Shown here piece after piece: positions 51,125 through 59,417 of a stretch of 64,000 nt of DNA. The DNA is from Pseudomonas marginalis (GTDB taxonomy: Bacteria > Pseudomonadota > Gammaproteobacteria > Pseudomonadales > Pseudomonadaceae). Within the stretch, counting starts at the first letter, position 1, and every line of letters starts with the position of its first letter. The stretch covers positions 682,001 to 746,000 of the forward strand of contig NZ_FNSU01000003.1 of assembly GCF_900105325.1 (NCBI RefSeq). The letters run 5' to 3'. Under the pieces are notes generated by a model. The model was not told the origin of the DNA and ran no database searches. It worked only from the letters and a program-made list of their open reading frames with translations. The position numbers were made by a program, and so were the translations under genes.

Positions 51125-52162
51125 ATGATGCGTCTTTGTGCCGTTATGGTTCTTTCCCTGCTCGGCGGCCTGATTTCAGTGCACGCCGCGCCCGCGCCGC
51201 ACCCCCATTGGAGTGTGGGCTTCCATCGCATGACCTTTCTCGACCCGCTGGACCTGCAGCCGATGAAAGCCGTGGCCTTCTACCCGTCCACCGACGATGA
51301 ACACAGCACGCAACTGGGTCCCTATCACGTCGCCGCCAGCGAAGATTCCAAGATCGCCATTGGCCGCTTTCCGATGCTGATGCTGTCCCATGGCAACACC
51401 GGTACGCCGCTGGCCCTGCATGACCTGGCCACTTCCCTGGCGCGCAAAGGCTTTGTGGTGGTCGCGGTGTTGCATCCCGGCGATAACTACAAGGACCACA
51501 GCCGCCTGGGCACGGTGAGTAACCTGTACGGCCGGCCGATCCAGATTTCCGAAGCGATCACCGCGACCCTGGGCGACCCGATGCTGTCGCCGTTCGTCAA
51601 CGTCGATCAGGTGGGCGTTATCGGCTATTCGGCCGGTGGCGAAACCGCGTTGATCCTGGCGGGGGCCAAGCCGGACTTCGACCGCCTGCGTCGCTATTGC
51701 CAGGAACGCCCCGAAGATCGTGATGCCTGTACCACCAAGGGCGAACTGGTGGTGGACCGTGACGACCTGCAACCGCAATCCGACCCGCGCATTCATGCCT
51801 TGATGTTGATGGCGCCGTTGAGCCTGATGTTCGGCCGCCACACCCTGGCCGATGTGCATGTGCCGGTGCTGCTCTACAGCGGCGACGGCGACAAGCTGGT
51901 GGCGGTCGACAAGAACGCCGCCGCCCTGGCACGCAAACTGCCGGAGCCACCGGACTTCAAGCTGCTGGCGGGGGCAGGGCACTTCGTGTTCATGGCGCCG
52001 TGTGACAGCGACCAACTGGCCGCGATGCCGGCGATCTGCACCGATGCCGATGGCGTCGACCGCGAAGGCATCCACCGCGACCTGATCTCCGAGGCCGGGC
52101 GTTTTTTCACCCACACCCTCGGCCAGGCTACCCGCGCCGGTTTGCAGACCGCCGATCAGTAA
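51125..52162 (+). CDS. Secreted alpha/beta hydrolase (dienelactone-hydrolase-like)
   Basis: The 345-residue precursor has a signal peptide (MMRLCAVMVLSLLGGLISVHAA). The fold shows FPMLMLSHGNTGTP, the nucleophile elbow GVIGYSAGGETAL (Ser), a strand with VPVLLYSGDGDKLVA carrying the acid, and the catalytic His in LLAGAGHFVFM. It fits the COG4188 predicted dienelactone hydrolases, often periplasmic esterases of unknown substrate. The start at 51125 follows GGTGGA; a longer open frame from 51059 would lack the signal peptide at its N-terminus. It converges on an MFS gene with a 7-bp overlap. Confidence 0.88.
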   Translation: MMRLCAVMVLSLLGGLISVHAAPAPHPHWSVGFHRMTFLDPLDLQPMKAVAFYPSTDDEHSTQLGPYHVAASEDSKIAIGRFPMLMLSHGNTGTPLALHDLATSLARKGFVVVAVLHPGDNYKDHSRLGTVSNLYGRPIQISEAITATLGDPMLSPFVNVDQVGVIGYSAGGETALILAGAKPDFDRLRRYCQERPEDRDACTTKGELVVDRDDLQPQSDPRIHALMLMAPLSLMFGRHTLADVHVPVLLYSGDGDKLVAVDKNAAALARKLPEPPDFKLLAGAGHFVFMAPCDSDQLAAMPAICTDADGVDREGIHRDLISEAGRFFTHTLGQATRAGLQTADQ

Positions 52163-53328
52163 GCGCGGCGCTTGAGCAGCAAGGTCACGCCCAGCGCCGT
52201 GACCGATAACAGCGCTGCGCAGAAGAAGATCCAGCTGTAACCCAGGTTCAACGCCACGGCGCCCATCAACGGCCCGGCAATCGCCAGGGCCAGGTCGAAA
52301 AACACCGCATAAGCACTCAGGCCCGCACCGCGGCTGCTGTTGGGCACCTGCTTGATGGCCTCCACGCCCAGCGCCGGGTACACCAGCGACAAGCCAAAGC
52401 CGGTCAGCCCTGCACCGATCAAGGCTACGCCGGTGGAGGGTGCCAGCCACAGCAGCGTCAGGCCCAGGGTCTCGATGATCATGCAGGCAATCGCCGCCCT
52501 GAAGCCGCCAAACCGGCTGATCGCGGAGATGAACAGCAGCCGCGAGAGGATAAAACACACGCCAAACACCGTGAGGCAGTACGCCGCGCCGGCCCAGCCG
52601 CGATTGAGGTAATACAGGGTGATAAAGGTGGTCAGGGTGCCGTAGCCGATGGACGCCAGGCACAGGCTGGCACCAAAGGGTGCAATGCGCCCGAACACCG
52701 CCCAGAACGGCAGGCGCTCGCCGCGTACCACCGGCACCGAGGGTTTATTGCGGATCAGCACCAGGCCCAGCGCCGCCAATACCGACAGCGCGATACCCAG
52801 GCTGGTGTAGCCATATTCGGCGACCATCACCACTCCGAGTGGCGCGCCGATGGCGATGGCGCCGTAGGAGGCAATGCCATTCCACGAAATCGACCGCGCC
52901 GTGTGCTCCGCCCCGACCTGGCCCATGCACCAACTGATGGTGCCCACGCCGATCAGGCCTTGGGCCACGCCCAGCAACAGCCGGCCGAGTATCAGAATCC
53001 CCAGGCTCAGGCTGGGCAGGCTGTCCACCAGGGTGGCGAAGAACGTCAACACACCGCTGACCAGGATGCCCGCCAGCCCCAGCACAATCGCGCGCTTGGT
53101 GCCGACGTTGTCGGACATGCGCCCGGCCATGGGACGGCTGAGCAGAGTTGCCAGGTACTGCGAGCCGATGGTAATCCCGGCCACCACCGCGCTGAAGCCC
53201 AGTTGCTCATGGACATAGCCCGGGATTACCGCAATCGGCAGGCCGATGCAGATAAAGGCGATGAAGGTGTAGAAGACGATGGAGACGATCTGCAGGGTGA
53301 TCGACAGGGAGGAGGAGGCGTTGGACAT
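52156..53328 (-). CDS. MFS transporter (YhhS-like)
   Basis: This 390-residue protein has twelve predicted helices, starting MSNASSSLSITLQIVSIVFYTFIAFICIGLPIAVIPGYVHEQLGFSAV, with the MFS loop LLSRPMAGRMSDNVGTKRAI after TM2 and GRLLLGVAQGLIGVGTISWCMGQVG in TM4. This matches the YhhS family of DHA1 exporters (arabinose/drug-type; substrate not predicted). The ATG at 53328 is preferred over a frame 12 codons longer. It converges on the hydrolase gene, overlapping it by 7 bp. Confidence 0.85.
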   Translation of the reverse strand: MSNASSSLSITLQIVSIVFYTFIAFICIGLPIAVIPGYVHEQLGFSAVVAGITIGSQYLATLLSRPMAGRMSDNVGTKRAIVLGLAGILVSGVLTFFATLVDSLPSLSLGILILGRLLLGVAQGLIGVGTISWCMGQVGAEHTARSISWNGIASYGAIAIGAPLGVVMVAEYGYTSLGIALSVLAALGLVLIRNKPSVPVVRGERLPFWAVFGRIAPFGASLCLASIGYGTLTTFITLYYLNRGWAGAAYCLTVFGVCFILSRLLFISAISRFGGFRAAIACMIIETLGLTLLWLAPSTGVALIGAGLTGFGLSLVYPALGVEAIKQVPNSSRGAGLSAYAVFFDLALAIAGPLMGAVALNLGYSWIFFCAALLSVTALGVTLLLKRRAY

Positions 53329-53423
53329 GGGCACTCGTTCGCGGGCGGGCGGTGAACGCATCATGGCAAGGGCTTGGGGGAAAAGGAAGCAGGCTAACTA
53401 CTTTGGCTGAGAAACCGGCTTAC

Positions 53424-53490
53424 TGTGGCGAGCGGGCTTGTTGTGGTGAGCGGGGCAAGCCTGCTCACCACAACAAGCTCCCTCGCCACA
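53424..53490. repeat. Nested compound REP palindrome
   Basis: An inner inverted repeat CTTGTTGTGGTGAGC / GCTCACCACAACAAG (53437-53451, 53463-53477) sits inside an outer one TGTGGCGAG / CTCGCCACA (53424-53432, 53482-53490). It is a rearranged relative of the other REPs, between the MFS gene and ybiT. Confidence 0.75.
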
Positions 53491-53524
53491 ACAAGCATGC
53501 TCCCAGGGTTTCAGGTCGCTACTG

Positions 53525-55111
53525 TTAGAACACCACGCCTTGGCTGCGCAGGTAATCGTCGTAAGTGCCGCTGAAGTCGATCACGCCGTTGGCGCTCAAC
53601 TCGATGATGCGGGTGGCCAGGGACGATACGAACTCACGGTCGTGGCTGACGAAGATCAGCGTGCCCGGGTAGTTCTCGAGCGCCAGGTTCAGCGCCTCGA
53701 TGGATTCCATGTCCAAGTGGTTGGTCGGTTCGTCCATGATCAGCACGTTCGGCTTTTGCAGGATCAGCTTGCCGAACAGCATGCGGCCTTGCTCACCACC
53801 GGAGATCACCTTGACCGACTTGAGGATCTCGTCGTTGGAGAACAGCATGCGCCCCAGGGTGCCACGGATCACTTGCTCGCCTTGAGTCCACTGGCCCATC
53901 CAGTCGAACAGGCTCATGTCGTTTTCGAAGTCGCTGGCGTGGTCCTGGGCGTAGTAGCCCAGTTCCGCGGCGTCGGTCCACTTGATGCTGCCGGCATCCG
54001 GGGTCAGTTCGTTGACCAGGGTGCGCAGCAGGGTGGTCTTGCCGATACCGTTCGGGCCGATGATCGCCACGCGCTCGCCGGCTTCAACCTGGAAGCTGAA
54101 GTCCTTGAACAGCGGCTTGCCGTCGAAACCTTTGGCCATGCGCTCGACGATGACCGCCTGGCGGTGCAGCTTTTTGGTTTGTTCGAAACGGATAAACGGG
54201 CTCACGCGGCTCGAAGGCTTGACCTCGGCCAGCTGGATCTTGTCGATCGCCTTGGCACGGGACGTCGCCTGCTTGGCTTTCGAGGCGTTGGCCGAGAAGC
54301 GGCTGACGAAGGACTGCAGCTCGGAGATCTGCGCTTTCTTCTTGGCGTTGTCCGACAGCAGTTGCTCGCGGGACTGGGTCGCCACGGTCATGTACTCGTC
54401 GTAGTTGCCCGGGAACAGGCGCAGCTCGCCGTAGTCCAGGTCAGCCATGTGGGTGCACACGCTGTTCAGGAAGTGACGGTCGTGAGAGATGATGATCATC
54501 AGGCTGGAGCGCTGGGTCAGGATGTTTTCCAGCCAGCGGATGGTGTTGATGTCCAAGTGGTTGGTCGGTTCGTCGAGCAACAGCACTTCCGGGTCCGAGA
54601 ACAGCGCCTGGGCCAGCAACACACGCAGTTTCCAGCCGGGGGACACTTCGCTCATCGGGCCGAAATGCTGTTCCAGGGGAATACCCAGGCCCAGCAGCAG
54701 TTCACCGGCACGGGATTCGGCGGTGTAGCCGTCCATCTCGGCGAATTCGGTTTCCAGCTCGGCCACGGCCATGCCGTCGTCTTCGCTCATTTCCGGCAGC
54801 GAGTAGATACGGTCGCGCTCGGCCTTGACCTTCCACAGCTCCTCGTGCCCCATGATCACGGTGTCGAGCACGGTGAATTCTTCGTAGGCGAACTGGTCCT
54901 GGCGCAGCTTGCCCAGGCGCACATTCGGCTCCAGCATGACCTGTCCGCCGGACGGATCGAGGTCGCCGCCGAGGATTTTCATGAAGGTCGACTTGCCGCA
55001 ACCGTTGGCACCGATCAGACCATACCGGTTGCCGGCGCCGAACTTGACCGAGACGTTCTCAAAGAGCGGCTTGGCGCCGAACTGCATGGTGATGTTAGCT
55101 GTGGAGATCAA
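53525..55111 (-). CDS. ybiT: ABC-F ribosome-associated ATPase YbiT
   Basis: This 528-residue protein has two ABC cassettes and no membrane segment. Cassette 1 has Walker A GANGCGKST, the atypical signature SEVSPGWKLRV (as in YbiT) and LLLDEPTNHLD. A linker of ~80 residues (AKKKAQISELQSFVSRFSANASKAKQATSRAKAIDKIQL) is the P-site tRNA interaction motif. Cassette 2 has GPNGIGKTT, SGGEQGRML and LIMDEPTNHLD. ABC-F proteins act on ribosomes to aid translation rather than transport. Near-full-length similarity to E. coli YbiT is obvious. Confidence 0.95.
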   Translation of the reverse strand: MISTANITMQFGAKPLFENVSVKFGAGNRYGLIGANGCGKSTFMKILGGDLDPSGGQVMLEPNVRLGKLRQDQFAYEEFTVLDTVIMGHEELWKVKAERDRIYSLPEMSEDDGMAVAELETEFAEMDGYTAESRAGELLLGLGIPLEQHFGPMSEVSPGWKLRVLLAQALFSDPEVLLLDEPTNHLDINTIRWLENILTQRSSLMIIISHDRHFLNSVCTHMADLDYGELRLFPGNYDEYMTVATQSREQLLSDNAKKKAQISELQSFVSRFSANASKAKQATSRAKAIDKIQLAEVKPSSRVSPFIRFEQTKKLHRQAVIVERMAKGFDGKPLFKDFSFQVEAGERVAIIGPNGIGKTTLLRTLVNELTPDAGSIKWTDAAELGYYAQDHASDFENDMSLFDWMGQWTQGEQVIRGTLGRMLFSNDEILKSVKVISGGEQGRMLFGKLILQKPNVLIMDEPTNHLDMESIEALNLALENYPGTLIFVSHDREFVSSLATRIIELSANGVIDFSGTYDDYLRSQGVVF

Positions 55112-55332
55112 TTACTTTACCTATCAATGGGTTGCGAGCGTGGCGGCAGGAGCCTTCAGGCATGCATCAACAGCGACATCAAGGCGCGAAACCCGGTCGC
55201 TGAGCAAAAAATGGGGGATGTGTGTTGGAATTTGGCGCGCATTGTCGCATATGTCAGGCGACAGTTGTATGGCGGCCGACGACGGATGTTCAGCGCTTTG
55301 AATGTGGCAAGCCATTCTCGACGAAGCCGCGC

Positions 55333-55659
55333 TCAGTAAGTTGTTGCGATTGCCTGCGCGAGCTGCATGTCGGTCATGGGGCGCGTGTGAGGGGCCGAGC
55401 GGTAGTGTAGTGATGCCTGCTCAAACTGAGCGCCGCGAATTTCGCCCTCGGAGCCAATGAATGCAAGGGCATCATCCTTCGCTTTTTTCATTACTGAGGG
55501 CGAGTAGACCGTAAATGCCGTGGTCCCGCCGAGGACAATGGTCGGGAACAGGGTGGTGGCGCTCAGCGCTCTCTCGACCGGGTTCTCCACATACCATGCC
55601 ATAGCGTTGGTGCTGATCGATGCCATGAGGGCGATTGCCAGCGTCTTCCAGGAATTCAT
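55333..55659 (-). CDS. DUF2388 family exported protein
   Basis: This 108-residue protein has a signal peptide (MNSWKTLAIALMASISTNAMA). The conserved DUF2388 end is present: DDALAFIGSEGEIRGAQFEQASLHYR ... TDMQLAQAIATTY. The family is almost confined to Pseudomonas and has no known function. A longer frame from 55737 overlaps the lipoprotein gene end, so the internal ATG at 55659 is preferred. It lies 71 bases downstream of the lipoprotein stop on the same strand. Confidence 0.8.
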   Translation of the reverse strand: MNSWKTLAIALMASISTNAMAWYVENPVERALSATTLFPTIVLGGTTAFTVYSPSVMKKAKDDALAFIGSEGEIRGAQFEQASLHYRSAPHTRPMTDMQLAQAIATTY

Positions 55660-55730
55660 TCTTCGATGCTTCCATTGCGGTCGAAGGACGCACGATAACA
55701 GAGTCGGCTGAGCGCCAGAAACCCGGCCCG

Positions 55731-56306
55731 TCAGCAATTAAACACAGGCGCATAACGCTCTTCGCGTTTCTTGAAGTGAATCGGGGCCATAGGGACTTTT
55801 TCACCGTTGACGAATATGTCCGGGAAGGTAAGCGTGAAATCATCCATGTCGCCTTGGCCCAACGCTGTCCCTTTGAACCCGCTGTGGAATGTTTTCCTGG
55901 GGTCGAAACCGGTTTTGAGTTGTTCAATGGTGACAGGATAGCTTTGCCCATTCGCCAGGGTGACCGTGACAACGGGCGACGCTGCACTGACCCAAAGCGT
56001 CGGGTCGGCCTGTTTGACGGCTGCTGTGTTATTGGATGGGTAGAGCCGTCCGAACAGGCGCAGTTCAGCAGCGGTTGAGCGCTGGTTACCCGGCCAGCTG
56101 GATGTGCCGGGTGGCGCAACATAGACCAGCACATGAACCCAGTTGAGTTCTTCTGCCAGTGGGGCATAGCTCATCGCCGCTTTCGGGCCGGGGCAGGTGC
56201 GCGAAAGTAGGGCGTTGCTGCCCACCGTCGACTCCGGATGCAGATAGGGCCCCGTGCTGCATCCTGCGAGCAGAAGCAGTAGCGGATACAGGAAGTATTT
56301 CTTCAT
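55731..56306 (-). CDS. Lipoprotein of unknown function
   Basis: This 191-residue precursor has a type II signal peptide with lipobox LAGC (MKKYFLYPLLLLLAGCSTGPYL). The mature part has no recognised domain; RSTAAELRLFGRLYPSN, TVTLANGQSYPVTIEQLKTGFDP and DDFTLTFPDIFVNGEKV suggest a beta-rich fold. GGAG precedes ATG 56306. It lies between an MFS gene and the DUF2388 gene, all on the minus strand. It could be an outer-membrane-attached immunity or envelope protein, but nothing shows this. Confidence 0.75.
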   Translation of the reverse strand: MKKYFLYPLLLLLAGCSTGPYLHPESTVGSNALLSRTCPGPKAAMSYAPLAEELNWVHVLVYVAPPGTSSWPGNQRSTAAELRLFGRLYPSNNTAAVKQADPTLWVSAASPVVTVTLANGQSYPVTIEQLKTGFDPRKTFHSGFKGTALGQGDMDDFTLTFPDIFVNGEKVPMAPIHFKKREERYAPVFNC

Positions 56307-56355
56307 AGGGGCAACTCCATTTGCTGTTTGGGTTCGGCGCACAGTGTCGCTTATA

Positions 56356-57663
56356 TCAGGCCGCAGATGCGTGAGGCGCGAAGATGGGTTTTGCCAGGGG
56401 CTCCGGCATCGCCAGCCATAACAGCGCCAACGCGACGCCCGCCACCCCGGCCAGGGTGAGGAAGGCCGCATTGTAGCCGGCCTGCTGCACCACAAAACCG
56501 GCCAGGCTGCTGCTCAAGGCCGCGCCCAGCCCAAATACGGTGGACAGCGCCCCCAGGCTGACGTTGAAACGCCCGGTGCCCTGGGTCAGGTCCTTGACGA
56601 TCACCGGGAACAGCGCACCGAAGATCCCCGCGCCGATACCGTCGAGCATCTGCACGGCCACCAGCCAGTAGGGATCGCTGGACAGGGTATAGAGCACGCC
56701 ACGCAGCGGCAGGATCATGAAGCCGAACAGCAACAGCGGCTTGCGCCCCCACACGTCGGCCTTGCTGCCCACCAGCCAGGCCATCGGCACCATCACCAAT
56801 TGTGCGGCGACAATACAGGCCGAGGTCAGCGGCGTGGCCATCTGCAGGTTGATCTGCGAGAGCTTCTGGCTGACCAGTGGCAGCATCGCCGCATTGGCCA
56901 GGTGGAAGAGGGCGCAGCAGACGGCAAACAGCAATAACGGCCGGTTGGCCAGCAAGACCGCAATGCCGGACGGCTGCTCATGGTCGCTGTGGTGGGCAGG
57001 GTCGAAGCCCCGGGCCACCTCATGGTCGATCGCCTTGGCGGAGACGCAACTGACCGCGACGACACTGGCCACTGCCATAAAGGCCATCAGGTAGAACACC
57101 ACCACGGGTCCGAACAGGTACGCCAGGCCGCCGGCCAACAGCGCCGCCACAGCGTTGCCGGCATGGTTGAAGGTTTCGTTGCGCCCGGTGCGCCGGGTGA
57201 ACGCACGTGGCCCGGTAATGCCCAGGGAAATTGCGGAGATCGCCGGGGCGAACACCGAGGCAGCGATGGCACTGGCCGCCTGGGTCAAGGCAACCAGGCT
57301 GAATGAACTGACGAAGGGCAGCAGCAGGCAACTGCCGGTCACCAGCAGGGCGGCAACGGCAATCACAGCGCGTTTGCTGCGTGTGCGGTCGATCAGGGCA
57401 CCCGCCGGGCCCTGGGTGATCAGCGCGGCGATACCTGCCAGGGTCATGACTACGCCGATACTGGCCGGATCCCACTTGTGCACCGCCAGCAGATAGATGG
57501 CCAGGTATGGACCGAGGCCGTCGCGCACATCCGCCAGGAAAAAATTCAGGCTGTCCAGGGACAGGGTATTACGCAGGTCGGCGTGTTTGGCCACGATCAG
57601 GACTTCGCAGGGGGCGTTCAAAGGCTGAACACTCATTGCGCTAGTGACCTGCGCGCAGTTCAT
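56356..57663 (-). CDS. MFS transporter
   Basis: The protein has 435 residues from the ATG at 57663 (MSVQPL at 57636 is also possible). It has twelve predicted helices, with DLRNTLSLDSLNFFLADVRDGLGPYLAIYLL in TM1 and LITQGPAGALIDRTRSKRAVI as the loop 2-3 motif. The C-terminal half contains AWLVGSKADVWGRKPLLLFGFMILPLRG, the second copy of that motif. The group resembles MFS carriers next to cation or siderophore genes, but no substrate can be given. It is divergent from the methyltransferase gene with 85 bp between starts. Confidence 0.85.
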   Translation of the reverse strand: MNCAQVTSAMSVQPLNAPCEVLIVAKHADLRNTLSLDSLNFFLADVRDGLGPYLAIYLLAVHKWDPASIGVVMTLAGIAALITQGPAGALIDRTRSKRAVIAVAALLVTGSCLLLPFVSSFSLVALTQAASAIAASVFAPAISAISLGITGPRAFTRRTGRNETFNHAGNAVAALLAGGLAYLFGPVVVFYLMAFMAVASVVAVSCVSAKAIDHEVARGFDPAHHSDHEQPSGIAVLLANRPLLLFAVCCALFHLANAAMLPLVSQKLSQINLQMATPLTSACIVAAQLVMVPMAWLVGSKADVWGRKPLLLFGFMILPLRGVLYTLSSDPYWLVAVQMLDGIGAGIFGALFPVIVKDLTQGTGRFNVSLGALSTVFGLGAALSSSLAGFVVQQAGYNAAFLTLAGVAGVALALLWLAMPEPLAKPIFAPHASAA

Positions 57664-57748
57664 TTAGTTTCGCCTGCTGCTGGGGTTTTAATCTGCGGGC
57701 TTGTGGCTTATTTTCTTTGCCTCGCCGTATGACTTATCTGGAGACGCA

Positions 57749-58561
57749 ATGGACATGCCCTCAGCTCAACAGGCGATTGCCTGCAACAAGGACGCCTGGG
57801 ATCAATCCGCCGACCTGCATAAAACCACCGAGACCTGGAGCGCCCTGCTTAACGGGGTCCGCGACCCTGGGTTTTCGTGCCTGGACCCCACCCTTACCGG
57901 GCTGTTGCAAGACATCGGCGTTGCCGGCAAAGAGGTAGTGCAGGTGTGCTGCAATAACGGTCGCGAAAGCCTGTCGCTGTTTGGCCTGGGCGCGTGCTCG
58001 GTGGTCGGTGTGGATCAATCCCGGGCGTTCCTGCAGCAGGCCCGTGAGCTTGCCGACGTTTCGCCCCACAACCCGGAATTCATCGAAAGCGATATCCACC
58101 AGTTGCCATCCCGCTTGCACGAGCGCTTCGACATTGCCTTGGTGACCATCGGCGTGCTGGGCTGGATGCCGGATGTGGCGCTGTTCATGCGCCATGTTGC
58201 GAGGACCTTGAAACCCGGTGGCACGCTGGTGATGTATGAAACCCACCCGTTTCTGGAAATGTTCGACCCGCGCGCGCCAGACCCACTGTTGCCGGCCAGT
58301 TCCTACTTCCAGCGTGAGCCTTTTGTGCTGCAGGAGTCGATTGTCTATGAGGGGCAGGGCGAAGTGGCGGGGCCGACCTCCTATTGGTATGTGCACACCC
58401 TGGGGGATGTGGTGAGCGCGGCGATTGCTGCGCAATTGCAGATCGACCATCTGCAGGAATATGCCCACTCCAATCGCGAAGAACTTTACGACCAGTACGA
58501 GCACCAGCCTGCCCAGTTGCCCCTGTGCTTCACGCTGGCCGCCACCAGGCGTCCCGCCTGA
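57749..58561 (+). CDS. SAM-dependent methyltransferase
   Basis: This 270-residue class I methyltransferase has motif I with an unusual Cys pair and no GxGxG (VVQVCCNNGRESLSLFGLG), then VVGVDQSRAFLQQAREL, DIALVTIGVLGWMPDVALFMRHVARTLKPGGTLVMYETHPF. GGAG precedes the ATG at 57749 (MDMPSAQQ). The acceptor substrate is unknown. The group resembles UbiE/Tam-like enzymes rather than a named pathway enzyme. Confidence 0.8.
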   Translation: MDMPSAQQAIACNKDAWDQSADLHKTTETWSALLNGVRDPGFSCLDPTLTGLLQDIGVAGKEVVQVCCNNGRESLSLFGLGACSVVGVDQSRAFLQQARELADVSPHNPEFIESDIHQLPSRLHERFDIALVTIGVLGWMPDVALFMRHVARTLKPGGTLVMYETHPFLEMFDPRAPDPLLPASSYFQREPFVLQESIVYEGQGEVAGPTSYWYVHTLGDVVSAAIAAQLQIDHLQEYAHSNREELYDQYEHQPAQLPLCFTLAATRRPA

Positions 58562-58697
58562 GCCGATTCGCACCAGGCAAAAAAAAACCGCGCACTGGCG
58601 GGCCAAGGGATTTACTGGAGTAGGTAGGCTTCACCCTATAGGGCTGAAAGTGAAGGCTTTGTGAAAATGCTGTCGCGCGTTCGGATGGCGCACAGCA

Positions 58698-59084
58698 TCA
58701 AGCGCGGCGCACGAAAGTGCGCATGGTTTGGCCTGGGCCGGTACTGAACACGATGGGCCTGGGCATACCTTCATCCGCAGCAATGAACACAAATGAATCC
58801 CCCTCAAGGCGATAACTGGCGGGCAGGTGCTTACCGGCGTCATCGCCCAGGGCGTCCACCCAGGTAATGCTTTTGGGAACCGTGCTGCTGTCGAGGAAAA
58901 ACCGGCCCGCCAACAACACCTCGCCACTGACGGTCTTCACTTCGAAGCGGTCGCCGCTGATGGTGGTTAAAGCACCCGGAGCGCTGTGGGCATCGATGGG
59001 ATTGAGTACGCCACTGTCTTCGAGTGAGGTTTGCTCCCAGGCGCCTTGAAGGGCTTGACTATCCGGATCTGAAAGGGCTGACAT
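58698..59084 (-). CDS. TIGR03067-like small protein
   Basis: This 128-residue cytoplasmic-looking protein follows the TIGR03067 pattern: LQGAWEQTSLEDSG at the start, TTISGDRFEVKTVSGEVLLAGRFFLDSSTVPKSITWVDAL, ASYRLEGDSFVFIAADEGMPRPIVFSTGPGQTM. The family, a lipocalin-like beta fold, is best known from Planctomycetes. The ATG at 59084 follows AAGGA; the longer frame to 59216 is not supported. It has no apparent operon partner. Confidence 0.72.
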   Translation of the reverse strand: MSALSDPDSQALQGAWEQTSLEDSGVLNPIDAHSAPGALTTISGDRFEVKTVSGEVLLAGRFFLDSSTVPKSITWVDALGDDAGKHLPASYRLEGDSFVFIAADEGMPRPIVFSTGPGQTMRTFVRRA

Positions 59085-59417
59085 ACAAATTCCTTTTTGC
59101 TGAGGGGTAATTGCCGGACGTTGCCGGCGGTGCAGCCTTTTACCATCTTTCGCCGTTCGATGATCGGTGGTTGCCGTGCCCCAAGGCCTGCCCGTCAAGG
59201 CGTCTGCCTGGCACATTCACTAGACAGGTTTTCACAATTCTTGATTAACTTTTGGTTACAAACTGTGGCTAAATAACTGCCACGGACCACGTATCGGGAC
59301 ATTACTCAGCCGGTCGTGCCAATTGTGTGAATTGTGATTTCAGACGCTGCTATCCATCCTCAGCCGTTGTGGGCGCGCAGGAGCAGCCTGTTTTCTTCTG
59401 ACATGTGACGAAATTCC
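59085..59417. other. 333-bp intergenic region before lpxO
   Basis: It separates the divergent TIGR03067 gene and lpxO. It contains widely spaced inverted copies TCACAATTC (59232-59240) and GAATTGTGA (59329-59337), the latter overlapping a direct repeat of AATTGTG. An AT-rich promoter-like stretch lies around 59235-59275. No open frame or RNA gene was recognised. Confidence 0.5.

Noticed and set aside
58562..58697. Terminator after the methyltransferase gene
   Set aside because: An A-run and a short CCCTATAGGG palindrome are present, but no stable stem followed by a T-run.
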